A stretch of 64,000 nucleotides of DNA from Ideonella livida (GCF_010499455.1 NZ_JAAGOH010000009.1:62001-126000), one strand, 5' to 3'; shown: positions 39,508 through 50,169, numbered from the stretch's first letter. Numbers and translations are program-made. The notes: generated from the letters alone by a model not told the origin.

Positions 39508-42177
39508 TCAGAACGGGGCGAACTGGGATTCGTCCACGCCGTGGCGCTGCGCCGCCGGGGCACGGCCCGTCGGGGCCGGGGGGCGTGGCGTCGGCCGGTT
39601 GGCGGGGCGTGCCGCCGGGCCGGTGCGGGGGCCATCGGTTCGTTCCGCGGGGGCGCTCGGGGCCAGCCGGGCCGGGCGGCCTGGGGCACGGGTCGGTTCT
39701 GGGGCCGGGGCCACGTCCTGGAGCAGGCGGAAGTAGGCCATCAGTTCCTGGAGCTGGGTGGCCTGGGCCGAAAGCTCCTCGGCGGTGGCCGAGAGCTGCT
39801 CAGAGGCTGAGGCGTTCTGCTGCGTGGCATGGTTGAGGTGGTCCATGGCGTCGTTGATCTGGGCCACACCGCCGGACTGCTCGGAGGAGGCCGCGGCGAT
39901 CTCCTGCACCAGCTCACTGGTCTTGGTGATGGACGGCACCATCTGCGCCAGCAGGTTGCCGGCCTTCTCGGCCAGGCTGACCGAGGTGCCGGCGAGCTGG
40001 CCGATCTCTTGGGCGGCCACCTGGCTGCGCTCGGCGAGCTTGCGCACCTCGGCGGCGACGACGGCAAAGCCCTTGCCGTGTTCGCCGGCGCGGGCGGCCT
40101 CGATGGCGGCGTTCAGGGCCAGCAGGTTGGTCTGGTAGGCGATGTCGTCAATGATCGAGATCTTGGTGGCGATGGACTTCATCGCCTCCACCGTGCGGCC
40201 CACGGCGTTGCCGCCTTCGGTCGCCTCTTGAGCGGCCTGGGTGGCCATGCCATCGGTGATGTGGGCGTTGTCGGCGTTTTGCTTGACCGAGGAGGCCATC
40301 TCCTGCAGCGAGGCGGAGGTCTCCTCCACGCTGGCGGCCTGCTCCGAGGCCGATTGCGACAGCGATTGCGAGGTCGCTGAGACCTGCTCGGAGGCGGCGG
40401 TGAGCTGCTCCGCCGCAGCGCGTACCTGCACGATGGTGTCGCTGACGGTGTCCACCAGCTCGTTGAACATGCCGCCGAGCTTGGCGAAGAAGGGCTCGCG
40501 GCCCTCGGTGGCCAGGCGCACCGAGAAGTCGCCCTGGGCCGCGGCGGCCACCATGCCGGAGATCTCGCTCTCGGCGGCCACTTCGGCGGTGCGGTCCTTC
40601 CATTCGACCACGGTGCCGATGCGGGTGCCCTGGGCGTCGACGATGGGGTTGGCCGTCAGCGCGAAGACCAGCTGGCCCACCTGGATCTGCACCTTGTGCT
40701 CACTCTTGAGGCTGCCCAGCAGGTTGCGCTGGTGGGCCGGGTTGCGGTGGAACTGGTCAAAGCTCTGGCCCAGCACCTGGCGGGCGTCGAAGTGGGGCAG
40801 GCTCTGGCGCAGGGCGGCCTCATTGCGGCGCAGCATCTCCACCACCGACTGGTTCAGGTAGACGATGCGCGAGTCGGCGTCGGCGATCATGACGTTGGTG
40901 GAGCAGGTGTCCAGCGCCTGCTTGACGCGGGCGTTCTCGGCGGCCAGCCGGGCCTCGTGTTCCCGAGCGGCCAGTTCCTGGGTGACGTCCTTCCACTCCA
41001 CCACCACGCCCAGGCGCCGGCCCTGCGAGACGATGGGGTTGAGGATCAGGTCAAAGCGGCGTGGACCCACCGACAGGCGCGTGGTGTGGGTGCGGTCCAG
41101 GCGCGACAGCAGGCCGCGCTGGTGCGCCGGGTTGCGGTGGAAGACGTCGATGTTGCTGCCCACCACGGTGGCTGCATCAAAGCGCGGCAGGTCCTGGCGG
41201 ATGTCGGCCTCGGCCTCGCGCAGCATGGTCTGCAGGGCACTGTTGGCATAGACGATCTGGTAGTCGGCATCGGCCACCATCACGTTGGTGGCGGTCACGT
41301 CCAGGGCCTGACGGATGCGGGTGGCCTCCTCGGCGCGGCGATGCGTGTCGGCAAACTCGAAGCCCAGGCGGGTCTGCACCCGCTTGAGGGCCAGCAGCAC
41401 CTGGGCCAGTTCGTCGTGGCCGCGGGCCTCGACCACACCGTCGAAACGGCCCTGGCCGAAGCGCTCGAAGTGCGCGGTGGCCGCCTGCAGGGTGCGGCCC
41501 AGGCGCCGGCCCAGGCGCAGCTGGGCGCCGGCGCTGAACAGGGCCAGCAAGCCCGCTGCACCCGCCAGCGGGGCGGCCAGGGCGGGCTGGCTGCTGGCCA
41601 GCCAGCCGGCGGCGCCGCTGCCGATGCAGGCCAGCAGGCTGCCCAATCCCAGCAGGCCGGACTTGCCGCCCAGCGACGCGTGTTCCCAGGCCCGCGCCGG
41701 TGCGCGGCGCCAGCCTTGATGGTTGCTGGGCACCACCTGGCCCTCATGGATCACCAGGCCGCGGGCGCGGCCTTCGCGGAACATGCGGTAGGCCGTTTCG
41801 GCGGTCTCCACCTGGTCGCGCGTGGCCCGGGTGCGCACCGACATATAGCCCACCACACTGTCGCCTTCCTTGACCGGGGTGGCGTTGGCCACCACCCAAT
41901 AGTGGTCGCCGTTCTTGCGGCGGTTCTTCACCATGCCGGTCCAGGGGCGCCCGCCACGCAGCGTGTTCCACATGTCGGCAAAGGCCTCGGCGGGCATGTC
42001 CGGGTGGCGCAGGACGTTGTGCGGCTCGCCGATCAGTTCACCCTCGGTGAACCCGCTGGCTTCGACGAAGTCGGGGTTGACGTGGGTGATGCGGCCCTTG
42101 AGGTCGGTGCGCGAGACGATGGTCATGCCATCGCGCAGCACGTATTCGTTCTGGGTGACCGGAAGGTTGGTGCGCAT
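39508..42177 (-). CDS. Aer-like methyl-accepting protein with three PAS domains
   Basis: This 889-residue receptor begins with an Aer-type PAS domain (residues 1-125): [13 protein letters not shown], with Trp70 at the FAD-contact position of E. coli Aer, then [13 protein letters not shown] hydrophobic hairpin (about 174-218) should anchor it in the membrane without a periplasmic domain. Two further PAS domains (about 285-400 and 415-530) are tandem copies offset by exactly 130 residues (both have FHRNPAHQR and VVEWKD). The MCP signalling domain (about 560-815) has [21 protein letters not shown] Pro/Arg-rich tail ends in ESQFAPF, a possible CheR-binding pentapeptide. It probably senses redox or energy state; the ligands of the inner PAS domains are unknown. 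Confidence 0.92.
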   Translation of the reverse strand: MRTNLPVTQNEYVLRDGMTIVSRTDLKGRITHVNPDFVEASGFTEGELIGEPHNVLRHPDMPAEAFADMWNTLRGGRPWTGMVKNRRKNGDHYWVVANATPVKEGDSVVGYMSVRTRATRDQVETAETAYRMFREGRARGLVIHEGQVVPSNHQGWRRAPARAWEHASLGGKSGLLGLGSLLACIGSGAAGWLASSQPALAAPLAGAAGLLALFSAGAQLRLGRRLGRTLQAATAHFERFGQGRFDGVVEARGHDELAQVLLALKRVQTRLGFEFADTHRRAEEATRIRQALDVTATNVMVADADYQIVYANSALQTMLREAEADIRQDLPRFDAATVVGSNIDVFHRNPAHQRGLLSRLDRTHTTRLSVGPRRFDLILNPIVSQGRRLGVVVEWKDVTQELAAREHEARLAAENARVKQALDTCSTNVMIADADSRIVYLNQSVVEMLRRNEAALRQSLPHFDARQVLGQSFDQFHRNPAHQRNLLGSLKSEHKVQIQVGQLVFALTANPIVDAQGTRIGTVVEWKDRTAEVAAESEISGMVAAAAQGDFSVRLATEGREPFFAKLGGMFNELVDTVSDTIVQVRAAAEQLTAASEQVSATSQSLSQSASEQAASVEETSASLQEMASSVKQNADNAHITDGMATQAAQEATEGGNAVGRTVEAMKSIATKISIIDDIAYQTNLLALNAAIEAARAGEHGKGFAVVAAEVRKLAERSQVAAQEIGQLAGTSVSLAEKAGNLLAQMVPSITKTSELVQEIAAASSEQSGGVAQINDAMDHLNHATQQNASASEQLSATAEELSAQATQLQELMAYFRLLQDVAPAPEPTRAPGRPARLAPSAPAERTDGPRTGPAARPANRPTPRPPAPTGRAPAAQRHGVDESQFAPF
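39951..40187. repeat. 237-nt receptor-tip repeat, copy 1
   Basis: This block encodes the signalling-tip region of the Aer-like receptor. It differs from the copy at 45311-45547 at two positions by eye (one in each half), with identical length, including third codon positions. Confidence 0.9.
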
Positions 42178-42367
42178 GGGGTGGGTGCGGTCTTGGGGCT
42201 GGCGGGCGGGCCTGCCGGGCAGACCGTGGCCAGCAGCGTGGGCGCCGGGCGGTCGGGCGGGACCGGGTTACTAGGGTTTTCGGCTGCGGGTGCGCAGACT
42301 GGAGGCCGGATGCAGCGGTGGACCTGCCGCCGGCCGCCGGTTGGGCGCCGGCGGTCGGGGCGTGACC

Positions 42368-44887
42368 TCAGAAGGTGGTGAAGGCGCTTTCGTCCACCCC
42401 GTGGTTGCTGCTGCCGTGGGCGCTGGGCGACCAGCTGCGCGCGCCGCTGTCGACCCGGCGTTGCGGGGCCGCGGCGGCGGGGCGGTTGCGCGGCGCCGTC
42501 GCGCGGTGCGGCTCGGCGTGGGCGGTGCGTCCCGCGCTGTGGCCCCCCCCATGGTCCACGCGGAAGAAGGCCATCATCTCCTGCAGCTGCGCGGCCTGGC
42601 CGGACAGCTCCTCGGACGTGGCCGAGAGCTCTTCCGATGCCGAGGCGTTCTGTTGGGTGCTGGTGCTCAGGTGGCCCATGGCGGTGGTGATCTGGGTGAC
42701 GCCGCTGGACTGCTCGCCCGAGGCCGCGGCAATCTCCTGCACCAGCTCGCTGGTCTTGCTGATCGACGGCACGATCTGCGCCAGCAGGTTGCCGGCCTTC
42801 TCGGCCAGGCTGACCGAGGTGCCGGCGAGCTGGCCGATCTCCTGGGCGGCCACCTGGCTGCGCTCGGCGAGCTTGCGCACCTCGGCGGCGACGACGGCAA
42901 AGCCCTTGCCGTGCTCGCCGGCGCGGGCGGCCTCGATGGCGGCGTTCAGGGCCAGCAGGTTGGTCTGGTAGGCGATGTCGTCGATGATCGAGATCTTGGT
43001 GGCGATGGACTTCATCGCCTCCACCGTGCGGCCCACGGCGTTGCCGCCTTCGGTGGCCTCCTGCGCCGCCTTGGTCGCCATGCCGTCGGTCACGTTGGCG
43101 TTGTCGGCGTTCTGCTTGACCGAGGAGGCCATCTCCTGCAGCGAGGCGGTGGTTTCTTCCACGCTGGCGGCCTGCTCCGAAGCCGCCTGGGACAGCGACT
43201 GCGAGGTGGCCGAGACCTGGCTGGCGGCCGAGTTCAGCGCGTCGGCGGCGGCCGTCACGTCGGCCAGGGTGCGGGACAGCTTGGCCTGGGTGTTGTTGAG
43301 CGTCTGGCTCAGCTCCGCAAAGGCGCCGGCGTAGTGGCCCTGCATGGGGCGGGTCATGTCGCCGCCTTCCATGGCCGACAGGCTCTGCATGGCGTCGCGC
43401 AGCGGCGTCACCACCGCGTCCAGCGTGTCGTTCATGCCCTGGACGATGCGGGCAAAGTCGCCGTGGTGGCGGTGGGCATCGGCCCGCACCTCCAGCTCGC
43501 CGGCCAGGGCCGACTGCGCCAGGTGCTGCGAGTCGGCGATCAGCGCCCTCAGGTTGCTGCGCACCTGCTCGATGGTGTCGTTGATGAAGGCCTTCTTGCC
43601 GGGCAGCGGGGCCAGCGGGGCGTCGAAGTTGCCTTCGCCAAAGGCCTTGATCACGCCCATGGCCAGCTTCTTGACGGCGATGTGGGCCTTGACCATGTCG
43701 TTGACGCCCTGGGCCATGGTGCGGAAGTCGCCCTGGAAGCGCTGGGTGTCGATGAAGACGTCGATGTCACCGCGGTCGTGCTCGGCCGACATGGTGTTCA
43801 TCTCGGCGATCAGGCCCTTGAGGTTGGCTCGCACCCGCTCGATGGTGTCGTTGATGAAGGCCTTCTTGCCGGGCAGGGGGGCCAGCGGGGCGTCGAAGTC
43901 GCCCTCGCCAAAGGCTTTGACCACGCCCATGGCCAGCTTCTTGACGGCGATGTGGGCCTTGACCATGTCGTTGACGCCCTGGGCCATGGTGCGGAAGTCG
44001 CCCTGGAAGCGCTGGGTGTCGATGAAGACGTCGATGTCGCCGCGGTCGTGTTCGGCCGACATGGTGTTCATCTCGGCGATCAGGCCCTTGAGGTTGGCTC
44101 GCACCCGCTCGATGGTGTCGTTGATGAAGGCCTTCTTGCCGGGCAGGGGGGCCAGCGGGGCGTCGAAGTTGCCCTCGCCAAAGGCCTTGACCACGCCCAT
44201 GGCCAACTTCTTGACGGCGATGTGCGCCTGCACCAGCTGGTTGATGCCTTCGGCCATGGCGCGCAGCTCGCCGGGGTGGCGGGCCGGGTCCAGGAAGACG
44301 TCGATGTCGCCCAGCTCATGCTCGCGTGAGACCAGGTTCAGGTCCGCCTGCAGCGCCTGCACCCGCTCCAGCAGGCGGTTGACGGACAGGGCGGCGGCGG
44401 CCAGCGGCTCGGGCAGGCCTTCAGGCTGGGTGCGGAGGTCCAGGCGGCCTTCGGCGGCGGCGGCCAGGGGCTGGGCCAGGGCCTGCTGCAGCCGCTGCTC
44501 CAGGGCCCACTCGGCCGACAGGTCCGTCCATTCGGCCACCGCACCTACGGTGCGGCCGGCCTCCATCAGCGGGCTGAGCGTGACCCGCACGCGGTGGCGT
44601 CCGCCTTGCAGCAGCACGCTGGGGCGGGCCGACAGCCCCTCCAGGCCCTGGCGCAGGGCCGGCACCTCGCCCAGGCATTGCGCCAGGGGGCGCCCGACCA
44701 TGCGGTCGGGCCGCAACTCGCGCTGGGGGCCGCGCACATCGGCATCCAACCCGTCCAGCAGCGTGGCGAGCGCCGGATTGAGCTGCGTCACCTGCAACTG
44801 CTCGTCGGTCACCAGCACCGGGGTGCTGAGGGAGAGGAAGGTCTGGCGCAGGAGTTCGTCCTGCCGGCGCTGCTTGAAATTGAACAT
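42368..44887 (-). CDS. Soluble methyl-accepting protein with PAS and poly-HAMP repeats
   Basis: The 839-residue protein has no convincing membrane helix and is predicted to be cytoplasmic. A PAS-like domain (residues about 12-125) ends in [12 protein letters not shown]. It is followed by a chain of HAMP-like units (about 140-560). Residues about 190-460 are three 90-residue repeats with [40 protein letters not shown] and [17 protein letters not shown]. The MCP signalling domain follows ([20 protein letters not shown]) and the C-terminus is ESAFTTF, a possible CheR tether. The ATG 44887 start (MFNFKQRRQ) has AGGAGACC upstream; a longer Pro/Arg-rich extension is rejected. Confidence 0.92.
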   Translation of the reverse strand: MFNFKQRRQDELLRQTFLSLSTPVLVTDEQLQVTQLNPALATLLDGLDADVRGPQRELRPDRMVGRPLAQCLGEVPALRQGLEGLSARPSVLLQGGRHRVRVTLSPLMEAGRTVGAVAEWTDLSAEWALEQRLQQALAQPLAAAAEGRLDLRTQPEGLPEPLAAAALSVNRLLERVQALQADLNLVSREHELGDIDVFLDPARHPGELRAMAEGINQLVQAHIAVKKLAMGVVKAFGEGNFDAPLAPLPGKKAFINDTIERVRANLKGLIAEMNTMSAEHDRGDIDVFIDTQRFQGDFRTMAQGVNDMVKAHIAVKKLAMGVVKAFGEGDFDAPLAPLPGKKAFINDTIERVRANLKGLIAEMNTMSAEHDRGDIDVFIDTQRFQGDFRTMAQGVNDMVKAHIAVKKLAMGVIKAFGEGNFDAPLAPLPGKKAFINDTIEQVRSNLRALIADSQHLAQSALAGELEVRADAHRHHGDFARIVQGMNDTLDAVVTPLRDAMQSLSAMEGGDMTRPMQGHYAGAFAELSQTLNNTQAKLSRTLADVTAAADALNSAASQVSATSQSLSQAASEQAASVEETTASLQEMASSVKQNADNANVTDGMATKAAQEATEGGNAVGRTVEAMKSIATKISIIDDIAYQTNLLALNAAIEAARAGEHGKGFAVVAAEVRKLAERSQVAAQEIGQLAGTSVSLAEKAGNLLAQIVPSISKTSELVQEIAAASGEQSSGVTQITTAMGHLSTSTQQNASASEELSATSEELSGQAAQLQEMMAFFRVDHGGGHSAGRTAHAEPHRATAPRNRPAAAAPQRRVDSGARSWSPSAHGSSNHGVDESAFTTF
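42784..43020. repeat. 237-nt receptor-tip repeat, copy 2
   Basis: This block lies in the PAS/poly-HAMP receptor. By eye it differs from copy 3 (45311-45547) at a single position (CTCCTGGG against CTCTTGGG), with no length change. Confidence 0.9.
43581..44390. repeat. Tandem 270-nt repeats encoding 90-residue HAMP-type units
   Basis: Three in-frame units start at 43581, 43851 and 44121, each with TTGATGAAGGCCTTCTTGCC. Units one and two are nearly identical over their whole length. The third matches closely for about 110 nt and then diverges. They lie inside the soluble receptor gene. The period is exactly 270 nt, so recombination between units would add or remove 90 residues without a frameshift. 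Confidence 0.92.
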
Positions 44888-44927
44888 CGTGGGTCTCCTG
44901 GGGTGGCGGTGACGGTGGAGGCGGGGG

Positions 44928-47162
44928 TCAGAAGGCGGTGAAGCTGGCTTCCTCCACCTCCGCCGGGGCGGTGCGGCGGGTGTGGGCGGCGGCCAGCCGC
45001 CGTGCCGCCAAGGCCGCGGCGCCACCAGAGGGCGGCGTGCCGACCGGCCGCCGGGTGGTGGCCGTGGGGGCAGCGTCGGAGGCCAGGCGGAAGAAGGCCA
45101 TCTGCTCCTGCAGCTGCGTGGCCTGGGCCGAAAGCTCCTCGGCGGTGGCCGAGAGCTGCTCAGAGGCCGAGGCGTTTTGCTGGGTGGTGGTGCTCAGGTG
45201 CGCCATGGCCGAGCTGATCTGGGCCACGCCACCGGACTGCTCGCCCGAGGCCGCGGCAATCTCCTGCACCAGCTCGCTGGTCTTGCTGATCGACGGCACG
45301 ATCTGCGCCAGCAGGTTGCCGGCCTTCTCGGCCAGGCTGACCGAGGTGCCGGCGAGCTGGCCGATCTCTTGGGCGGCCACCTGGCTGCGCTCGGCGAGCT
45401 TGCGCACCTCGGCGGCGACGACGGCAAAGCCCTTGCCGTGCTCGCCGGCGCGGGCGGCCTCGATGGCGGCGTTCAGGGCCAGCAGGTTGGTCTGGTAGGC
45501 GATGTCGTCGATGATCGAGATCTTGGTGGCGATGGACTTCATCGCCTCGACCGTGCGGCCCACGGCTTCGCCGCCCTCGGTGGCTTCACGCGAGGCCTGG
45601 CTGGCCATGCCGTCGGTGATGTGGGCGTTGTCGGCGTTTTGCTTGACCGAGGCGGCGATCTCCTGCAAGGAAGCGGTGGTTTCCTCCACGCTGGCGGCCT
45701 GTTCTGAAGCCGCCTGCGAGAGGGACTGGGAAGTGGAAGACACCTGGGCCGAGGCCGAGGTGAGCTGTTCGGCCGAGGCGCGCACCTGCTCGATGGTGGT
45801 ACTCATGGTGTCGATCAGCTGGTTGAACTGGCTGCAGAGTTGGCGGTGGAATTCCTCCTTGTCCTGCAGCGGGATACGCTGGGTGAAGTCGCCCTGGGTG
45901 GCGGCCTGCACAGCGTTGCCGATCTCCTGCGCGACCTGGGTGGCCGCGGCCCGCCGGGTCTCGGTGGCCTCCAGCTGGCGGGCGTCATGCTCGCGGCGTT
46001 CCCGCAGCTGGCGCTGCATCTGTGCAAAGCGCGCCAGCAGCAGGCCCGCTTCGTCGCCGCCGCGGTCGTCGATGTCGAAATCCAGGTCCCCGCGGGCCAC
46101 GGCGTCCGCGGCCTGCACCGCGCGGCCCAGGGGCCGGGTGACGGAGCGGGTGATGGCCCAGGACAGCACGGCCGCCAGCGCCGCCAGGCCCATCAGGCCC
46201 AGCAACAGGGTGTTGCGGGCGGTGCGAGCGGCCTGGATGCGGTCGTGCAGCAGGTCTTCCAGGCCGTCAGCGCCGGCCTCCACCAAGCGCAGCTGGGCCT
46301 CCACCGCCTGGGTGCCGGCGCGGAAGTAGTCCGTGGCCGAAACCGTGGCGGCCGCTCCGCTCAGCAACTGGTCTTGGGTCAGCTTCTGGAACCGGCGCAG
46401 TTCTTCGGTGGCCTGGGCCTCCTGCGGCCCGATGCGCTCGCGAAGGCCCGGGTCGAGCGCAAAGGCCTTGGCCAGTTGGCCATGCGCCCTGGCCTGCAGG
46501 TACAGCGTGGCGCTGGTGCTGGCCCGCAGCTCGGCCAGGGTGCGCTCTGTGGGCTGGCCGCTGGCCAGCAGGGCGGCGCCCCGGCCACGCTCCAGGGCCG
46601 CGGCTTCTGTCAGGCGGGGCAGGTGGTCGGTCAGTGCGGTCATGGTGAAGTAGGACTCCGCCACCGGGTCCAGCGACAGGCCCGAGGCATCGGCCACCTG
46701 CTCGATGAGCGTGAAGAGCCGTTGCACCAGTTCGCTGTGGCGGGCAAAGCTGTCTTGTGTGGCGACGTTGCGTCCTTCCACCTGGGCAGCCAGCTGTTCC
46801 CACTGGCGGCTCAGCTCTCCGTGCAGGGAGAGGGCCTCGCGGTAGCCCAGGCCCTGCAGTTGGCGGCCCAACTCGGCCAAGTGGCCCTGCGCCGCGGCGG
46901 CGCGGTTGCGGCGCTCGGCCTCCACACTCGCATCCCCTCCCAGCGCCAGGGCCGACAAGCCCCGGTGCAGCTGCCACTGCTGCAGCAACTTGAACGCCAC
47001 GCGCAACGGGTCCAAGCCGGCGTCCTCGTCCTGCGCCACCGTCAGGAACTCGGTCTGTGTCTTGACGACCAGGGTCAGCGGCACGGCGCACATGAAGGCG
47101 CCCAGGGCCCCCAGCAGAGCGAACTTCTGCCAAAGGCGCAAATGGCGCAGGGGATTCTTCAT
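44928..47162 (-). CDS. Transmembrane methyl-accepting protein with helical periplasmic domain
   Basis: The 744-residue receptor has the classical layout: TM1 (about 14-33), a helical periplasmic domain (34-315), TM2 (318-340), HAMP (340-395), and an MCP signalling domain to about 690. The periplasmic domain has [10 protein letters not shown] and [14 protein letters not shown], which resemble the repeated motif of nitrate/nitrite-sensing (NIT) domains; that link is tentative. The tail is Ala/Arg/Pro-rich and ends EASFTAF, a possible CheR-binding pentapeptide. ATG 47162 ([10 protein letters not shown]) is chosen; an upstream Met lies inside cheA. It starts 1 nt after the cheA stop. Confidence 0.93.
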   Translation of the reverse strand: MKNPLRHLRLWQKFALLGALGAFMCAVPLTLVVKTQTEFLTVAQDEDAGLDPLRVAFKLLQQWQLHRGLSALALGGDASVEAERRNRAAAAQGHLAELGRQLQGLGYREALSLHGELSRQWEQLAAQVEGRNVATQDSFARHSELVQRLFTLIEQVADASGLSLDPVAESYFTMTALTDHLPRLTEAAALERGRGAALLASGQPTERTLAELRASTSATLYLQARAHGQLAKAFALDPGLRERIGPQEAQATEELRRFQKLTQDQLLSGAAATVSATDYFRAGTQAVEAQLRLVEAGADGLEDLLHDRIQAARTARNTLLLGLMGLAALAAVLSWAITRSVTRPLGRAVQAADAVARGDLDFDIDDRGGDEAGLLLARFAQMQRQLRERREHDARQLEATETRRAAATQVAQEIGNAVQAATQGDFTQRIPLQDKEEFHRQLCSQFNQLIDTMSTTIEQVRASAEQLTSASAQVSSTSQSLSQAASEQAASVEETTASLQEIAASVKQNADNAHITDGMASQASREATEGGEAVGRTVEAMKSIATKISIIDDIAYQTNLLALNAAIEAARAGEHGKGFAVVAAEVRKLAERSQVAAQEIGQLAGTSVSLAEKAGNLLAQIVPSISKTSELVQEIAAASGEQSGGVAQISSAMAHLSTTTQQNASASEQLSATAEELSAQATQLQEQMAFFRLASDAAPTATTRRPVGTPPSGGAAALAARRLAAAHTRRTAPAEVEEASFTAF
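45311..45547. repeat. 237-nt receptor-tip repeat, copy 3
   Basis: This block lies in the transmembrane receptor and is the best match to both other copies: one difference from copy 2 and two from copy 1, by eye. Confidence 0.9.
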
Positions 47163-47163
47163 C

Positions 47164-49458
47164 TCAGTGGGCTTCCGGGTGGGTGGCGTGGATGGGGGAG
47201 GGCACACTGCCGCCGCCGGCATGCGGTCGGCGGGTAGCGGCCGCCACCAGCCCGGGCAGGTCCAGCACCAGCGCCACGGCGCCGGAGCCGAGAATGGTGG
47301 AGCCGGCCAGGGCCTTGAGGTGGCGGAACAGGCCGGCCAGGGGTTTGATCACCGTCTGGTGCTCGCCCAGCAGACGGTCCACCACCAAGCCGATGCGCAG
47401 GTGCCCGTCGCGCACCACCACCACACTGCGCCGGCGCACCTGCGCCGGTGCCACACCGTAGAAGCGGGCCAGGTCCAGGTAGGGCAGCACTTCGCCGCGC
47501 AGGTCGAAATTGCCCACGGTGCGCTCGGGTTCGGCGGCCACCTCCGGGGGCACATCGATGCACTCGGCCACCACCGACAGCGGCAGCACGTAGTGCACCT
47601 CGCCCACGGTGGTCAGGAAGCCGTCGATCATCGCCAGCGTCAGCGGCAGGCGGATCTGCATGGTGGCGCCACGTCCCGGCGTGCTGGCCACATGGATCTG
47701 GCCGCGCAGCGACTCGATGTTGCGCTTGACCACGTCCATGCCCACGCCGCGGCCCGAGACGTTGGTGACCTGCTCGGCGGTGGAGAAGCCCGGCAGGAAG
47801 ATGAGCTGGTAGACCGCGTCATCGTCCATCGCGGCGTCTGGCGGCACCAGGCCACGCTCCAGCGCCTTGCGCAGGATGCGCTCGCGGTTCAGGCCCCGGC
47901 CGTCGTCACTGACCTCGATGACGATCGAGCCCGACTCGTGATACGCGTGAAAGGCCAGCCGCCCCTGCACCGGCTTGCCGGCGGCCTGGCGTTCCTCCAC
48001 GGGTTCGATGCCGTGGTCCATGCTGTTGCGCACCAGGTGCATCAGCGGGTCGGAGATGGTCTCGACCATGGACTTGTCGAGTTCGGTGTCGCCACCGGTG
48101 ATCTGCAGTTCCACCTCCTTGCCCAGTTGCTTGGAGAGGTCGCGCACCACGCGCTGGAACTTGCTGAAGGTCTCGCCGATGGGGACCATGCGCAGGCTGA
48201 GCGCGCCGTCTCGGGCCTCCTCCACCAGGTCGGCGATGCGTTGCGCCGACTCCAGGAACGTGCTCACCGCCTCGGTCTGCGCGGCCAGCTGGGCGCCGGA
48301 GCTGGCGATGACCAGCTCGCCGATCAGGTCGATCAGGCGGTCGAGCTTGTCGGCGCGCACCCGCACGAAGCGGATCTCCTCGGCGGCCCGCCGGTCGCGC
48401 GGGCCGGCGCGGCGCTCGGCGTCCGGGGTGGCAGCGGCCGCAGCAGCCGGTGTGGGCGTGGGTGCGGGCGCCGGGACGGACGCCGCGGGCGGGGCATGGG
48501 TGGTGGCGGTCGCGGCCGGGACCGCCGGCGGTGCGATTTTGGGGGCCGCGGACGTGGCGGCGGCCTGCAGGTGGAAGGCGGGCCGGTCCGGCCCGGCCAG
48601 GGCCTGCCAATGCGCCACCAGGGCCTCGCGCTCGGCGCCGCCGTCGGGGGTGCGGTGCTGCAGCAAGGCCTCGTAGTCCTGGGCGCTGGCCTCCGGGGCC
48701 AGCACCACCAGGTCGCAGTCGTCCTGCAGGAAGTCGAAGACGCCCTCGACCATCGCGCGGTCGGCATCGGTGCGGTAGCGGATCTCGAAGCCGAGGAAGC
48801 AGCCCTCGGCGTCCAGCTCCGGCAGGCCCGGCAGGCGGTGGGTCAACGTGCGCAGGCCCTGCACCTTGCCCAGGGTGTCGAGGTAGCGGATGAAGGACAG
48901 AGGGTCCAAGCCATTGCGCAGGGCATCGGGTCCCATCTGCAGGGAGATGTGCCACAGCGGCTCCTGGCCGGCGCCGACGCCTGGTTCCGCGGCAGAAGCG
49001 ATGGGCGCGGCAGAGGCGGGCATGGGGGCGGCCGCAGGGGCGGACTCGCCCGCCGTTGTAGGGAGCAGGGCGCGCAGCTGACCACCCAACACGTGGCTGC
49101 GCTCATTGAGCGTGGCGTCCTGGCCGTCTTGGTCGACGGCGGCTACCAAGGCCTTCATCTGGTCGCTGCCCTGCAGAAGCAAACCCATGACCTGCTCGTC
49201 GAGCTGGCGCTGGCCGCACCGCATGGCATCGAGCAGGCTCTCTACCTCATGGGTGAAAGTCACCACTGCCTCGAAGCCGAACAGACCCGCACCGCCCTTG
49301 ATGGTGTGTGCGGCGCGGAAGGCGCTGTTCATCACCTCCGTGTCGCCGGGCCGGCCCTCCAGATCCAGCAAAGCTTGTTCGAACTGGGCCAGCATTTCCT
49401 GGGCTTCCTGCTGGAAGCCGGCGCGTACGCTGGCCAGGATCTCTTCGTCGGCATGCAT
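47164..49458 (-). CDS. cheA: Chemotaxis histidine kinase CheA
   Basis: CheA autophosphorylates in response to receptor state and passes phosphate to CheY and CheB. The 764-residue protein has a P1 HPt domain with His51 ([18 protein letters not shown]). A region about 167-252 with [15 protein letters not shown] and [12 protein letters not shown] stands where P2 is expected but is not an E. coli-like P2. An Ala/Pro linker (300-350), P3, and the P4 kinase follow (N box [12 protein letters not shown] at 474, G1 DDGRGL at 518, G2 GRGVGMDVV at 569). P5 is CheW-like. It lies between the STAS gene and the transmembrane receptor. Confidence 0.96.
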   Translation of the reverse strand: MHADEEILASVRAGFQQEAQEMLAQFEQALLDLEGRPGDTEVMNSAFRAAHTIKGGAGLFGFEAVVTFTHEVESLLDAMRCGQRQLDEQVMGLLLQGSDQMKALVAAVDQDGQDATLNERSHVLGGQLRALLPTTAGESAPAAAPMPASAAPIASAAEPGVGAGQEPLWHISLQMGPDALRNGLDPLSFIRYLDTLGKVQGLRTLTHRLPGLPELDAEGCFLGFEIRYRTDADRAMVEGVFDFLQDDCDLVVLAPEASAQDYEALLQHRTPDGGAEREALVAHWQALAGPDRPAFHLQAAATSAAPKIAPPAVPAATATTHAPPAASVPAPAPTPTPAAAAAATPDAERRAGPRDRRAAEEIRFVRVRADKLDRLIDLIGELVIASSGAQLAAQTEAVSTFLESAQRIADLVEEARDGALSLRMVPIGETFSKFQRVVRDLSKQLGKEVELQITGGDTELDKSMVETISDPLMHLVRNSMDHGIEPVEERQAAGKPVQGRLAFHAYHESGSIVIEVSDDGRGLNRERILRKALERGLVPPDAAMDDDAVYQLIFLPGFSTAEQVTNVSGRGVGMDVVKRNIESLRGQIHVASTPGRGATMQIRLPLTLAMIDGFLTTVGEVHYVLPLSVVAECIDVPPEVAAEPERTVGNFDLRGEVLPYLDLARFYGVAPAQVRRRSVVVVRDGHLRIGLVVDRLLGEHQTVIKPLAGLFRHLKALAGSTILGSGAVALVLDLPGLVAAATRRPHAGGGSVPSPIHATHPEAH

Positions 49459-49493
49459 GCTTGCGTGCTCCTTGGGGCGGTGGGGCGGCGGGG

Positions 49494-49757
49494 TCAGGAC
49501 ATCAGCCCGTCCACGGCATAGCGGGTCAGCACCTCCACCACGGGCGGCGACGGGTGCAGCACCTGTAGGCGTCTTCCCTGCGCACGCAGGGTCTGGTCGC
49601 AGGCCAGCAACAGCTGCACGCCGGCGGTATCGATCTCGTCGACGGCCCGCAGGTCCAGGCGTTCCATGCCACCGGCCAGGGCCAAGGCCAGGCGGGTCTG
49701 CAGATCGGCGGCCATGTGGATGGTCAGGCGCCCATCCAGCGCCAGTTCGGGGTTCAT
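49494..49757 (-). CDS. STAS-domain protein
   Basis: The 87-residue product is a lone STAS domain, like anti-sigma factor antagonists and the lipid-transport protein MlaB. It has LALDGRLTIHMAADLQTRL and, at the usual phosphorylation site, DEIDTAGVQLLLACD, with Thr in place of the more common Ser. It lies between cheY and cheA in the same direction. Small STAS proteins occur in several chemotaxis operons; their role there is not well understood, and this one has no assigned partner. Confidence 0.85.
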   Translation of the reverse strand: MNPELALDGRLTIHMAADLQTRLALALAGGMERLDLRAVDEIDTAGVQLLLACDQTLRAQGRRLQVLHPSPPVVEVLTRYAVDGLMS

Positions 49758-49803
49758 GCGGACCTCCCGTCAGTGGGGTAGCGGGGCAGGTGGGACCCGG
49801 GGC

Positions 49804-50169
49804 TCAGGGGCACAGCCGGGCCACGGCATCCACCAGTTGCGAGGGCTGGAAGGGCTTGGTGATCCAGGCCCGCACGCCGGCGGCCTTGCCTTCGGCCTTC
49901 TTGCTTTCCTGGGACTCGGTGGTCAGCATGATCATGGGCACGAAGCGGTAGGCCGGGCTGGCCTTCACGTGCCGCGCGAAGCTCAGCCCGTCCATGTTGG
50001 GCATGTTCACGTCGCACACGATCAGATTGGGTTTGGCTGAATCGAGCTTGGTGATGGCGTCCTTGCCGTCCACCGCCTCGGCCACCACATAGCCGGCCTT
50101 CTGCAGGGCCAGCTTGACCACCGTCCTGAAGCTGCCGGAGTCGTCCACCACCAGAATTGTCTTGGCCAT
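49804..50169 (-). CDS. cheY: Chemotaxis response regulator CheY
   Basis: This 121-residue single receiver domain should be the CheA phosphorylation target that acts on the flagellar switch or another output. It has Asp9/Asp10 (ILVVDDSGSFR), phosphoacceptor Asp53 (IVCDVNMPNMDG), the conserved Thr in MIMLTTES, and the Lys in AWITKPFQP. ATG 50169 has AGGAAGGAGC upstream; a longer in-frame extension is rejected. It lies just after the CheZ-motif receptor-like gene. Confidence 0.94.
   Translation of the reverse strand: MAKTILVVDDSGSFRTVVKLALQKAGYVVAEAVDGKDAITKLDSAKPNLIVCDVNMPNMDGLSFARHVKASPAYRFVPMIMLTTESQESKKAEGKAAGVRAWITKPFQPSQLVDAVARLCP

Noticed and set aside
40696..42381. Plus-strand open frame of 561 codons opposite the Aer-like receptor
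   Set aside because: It is the shadow of a repetitive high-GC receptor gene. Similar Gly/Leu/Val-rich shadows appear opposite every receptor here, and the receptor frames carry clear domains.
43581..44390. Possible CRISPR-like or mobile repeat array
   Set aside because: The units are 270 nt, directly abutting, in frame, and encode HAMP-type protein repeats. There are no spacers and no cas genes.
47448..49521. Long plus-strand open frames opposite cheA
   Set aside because: The minus-strand frame has every CheA kinase motif in order. The plus-strand readings are Gly/Arg/Ala-rich and featureless.
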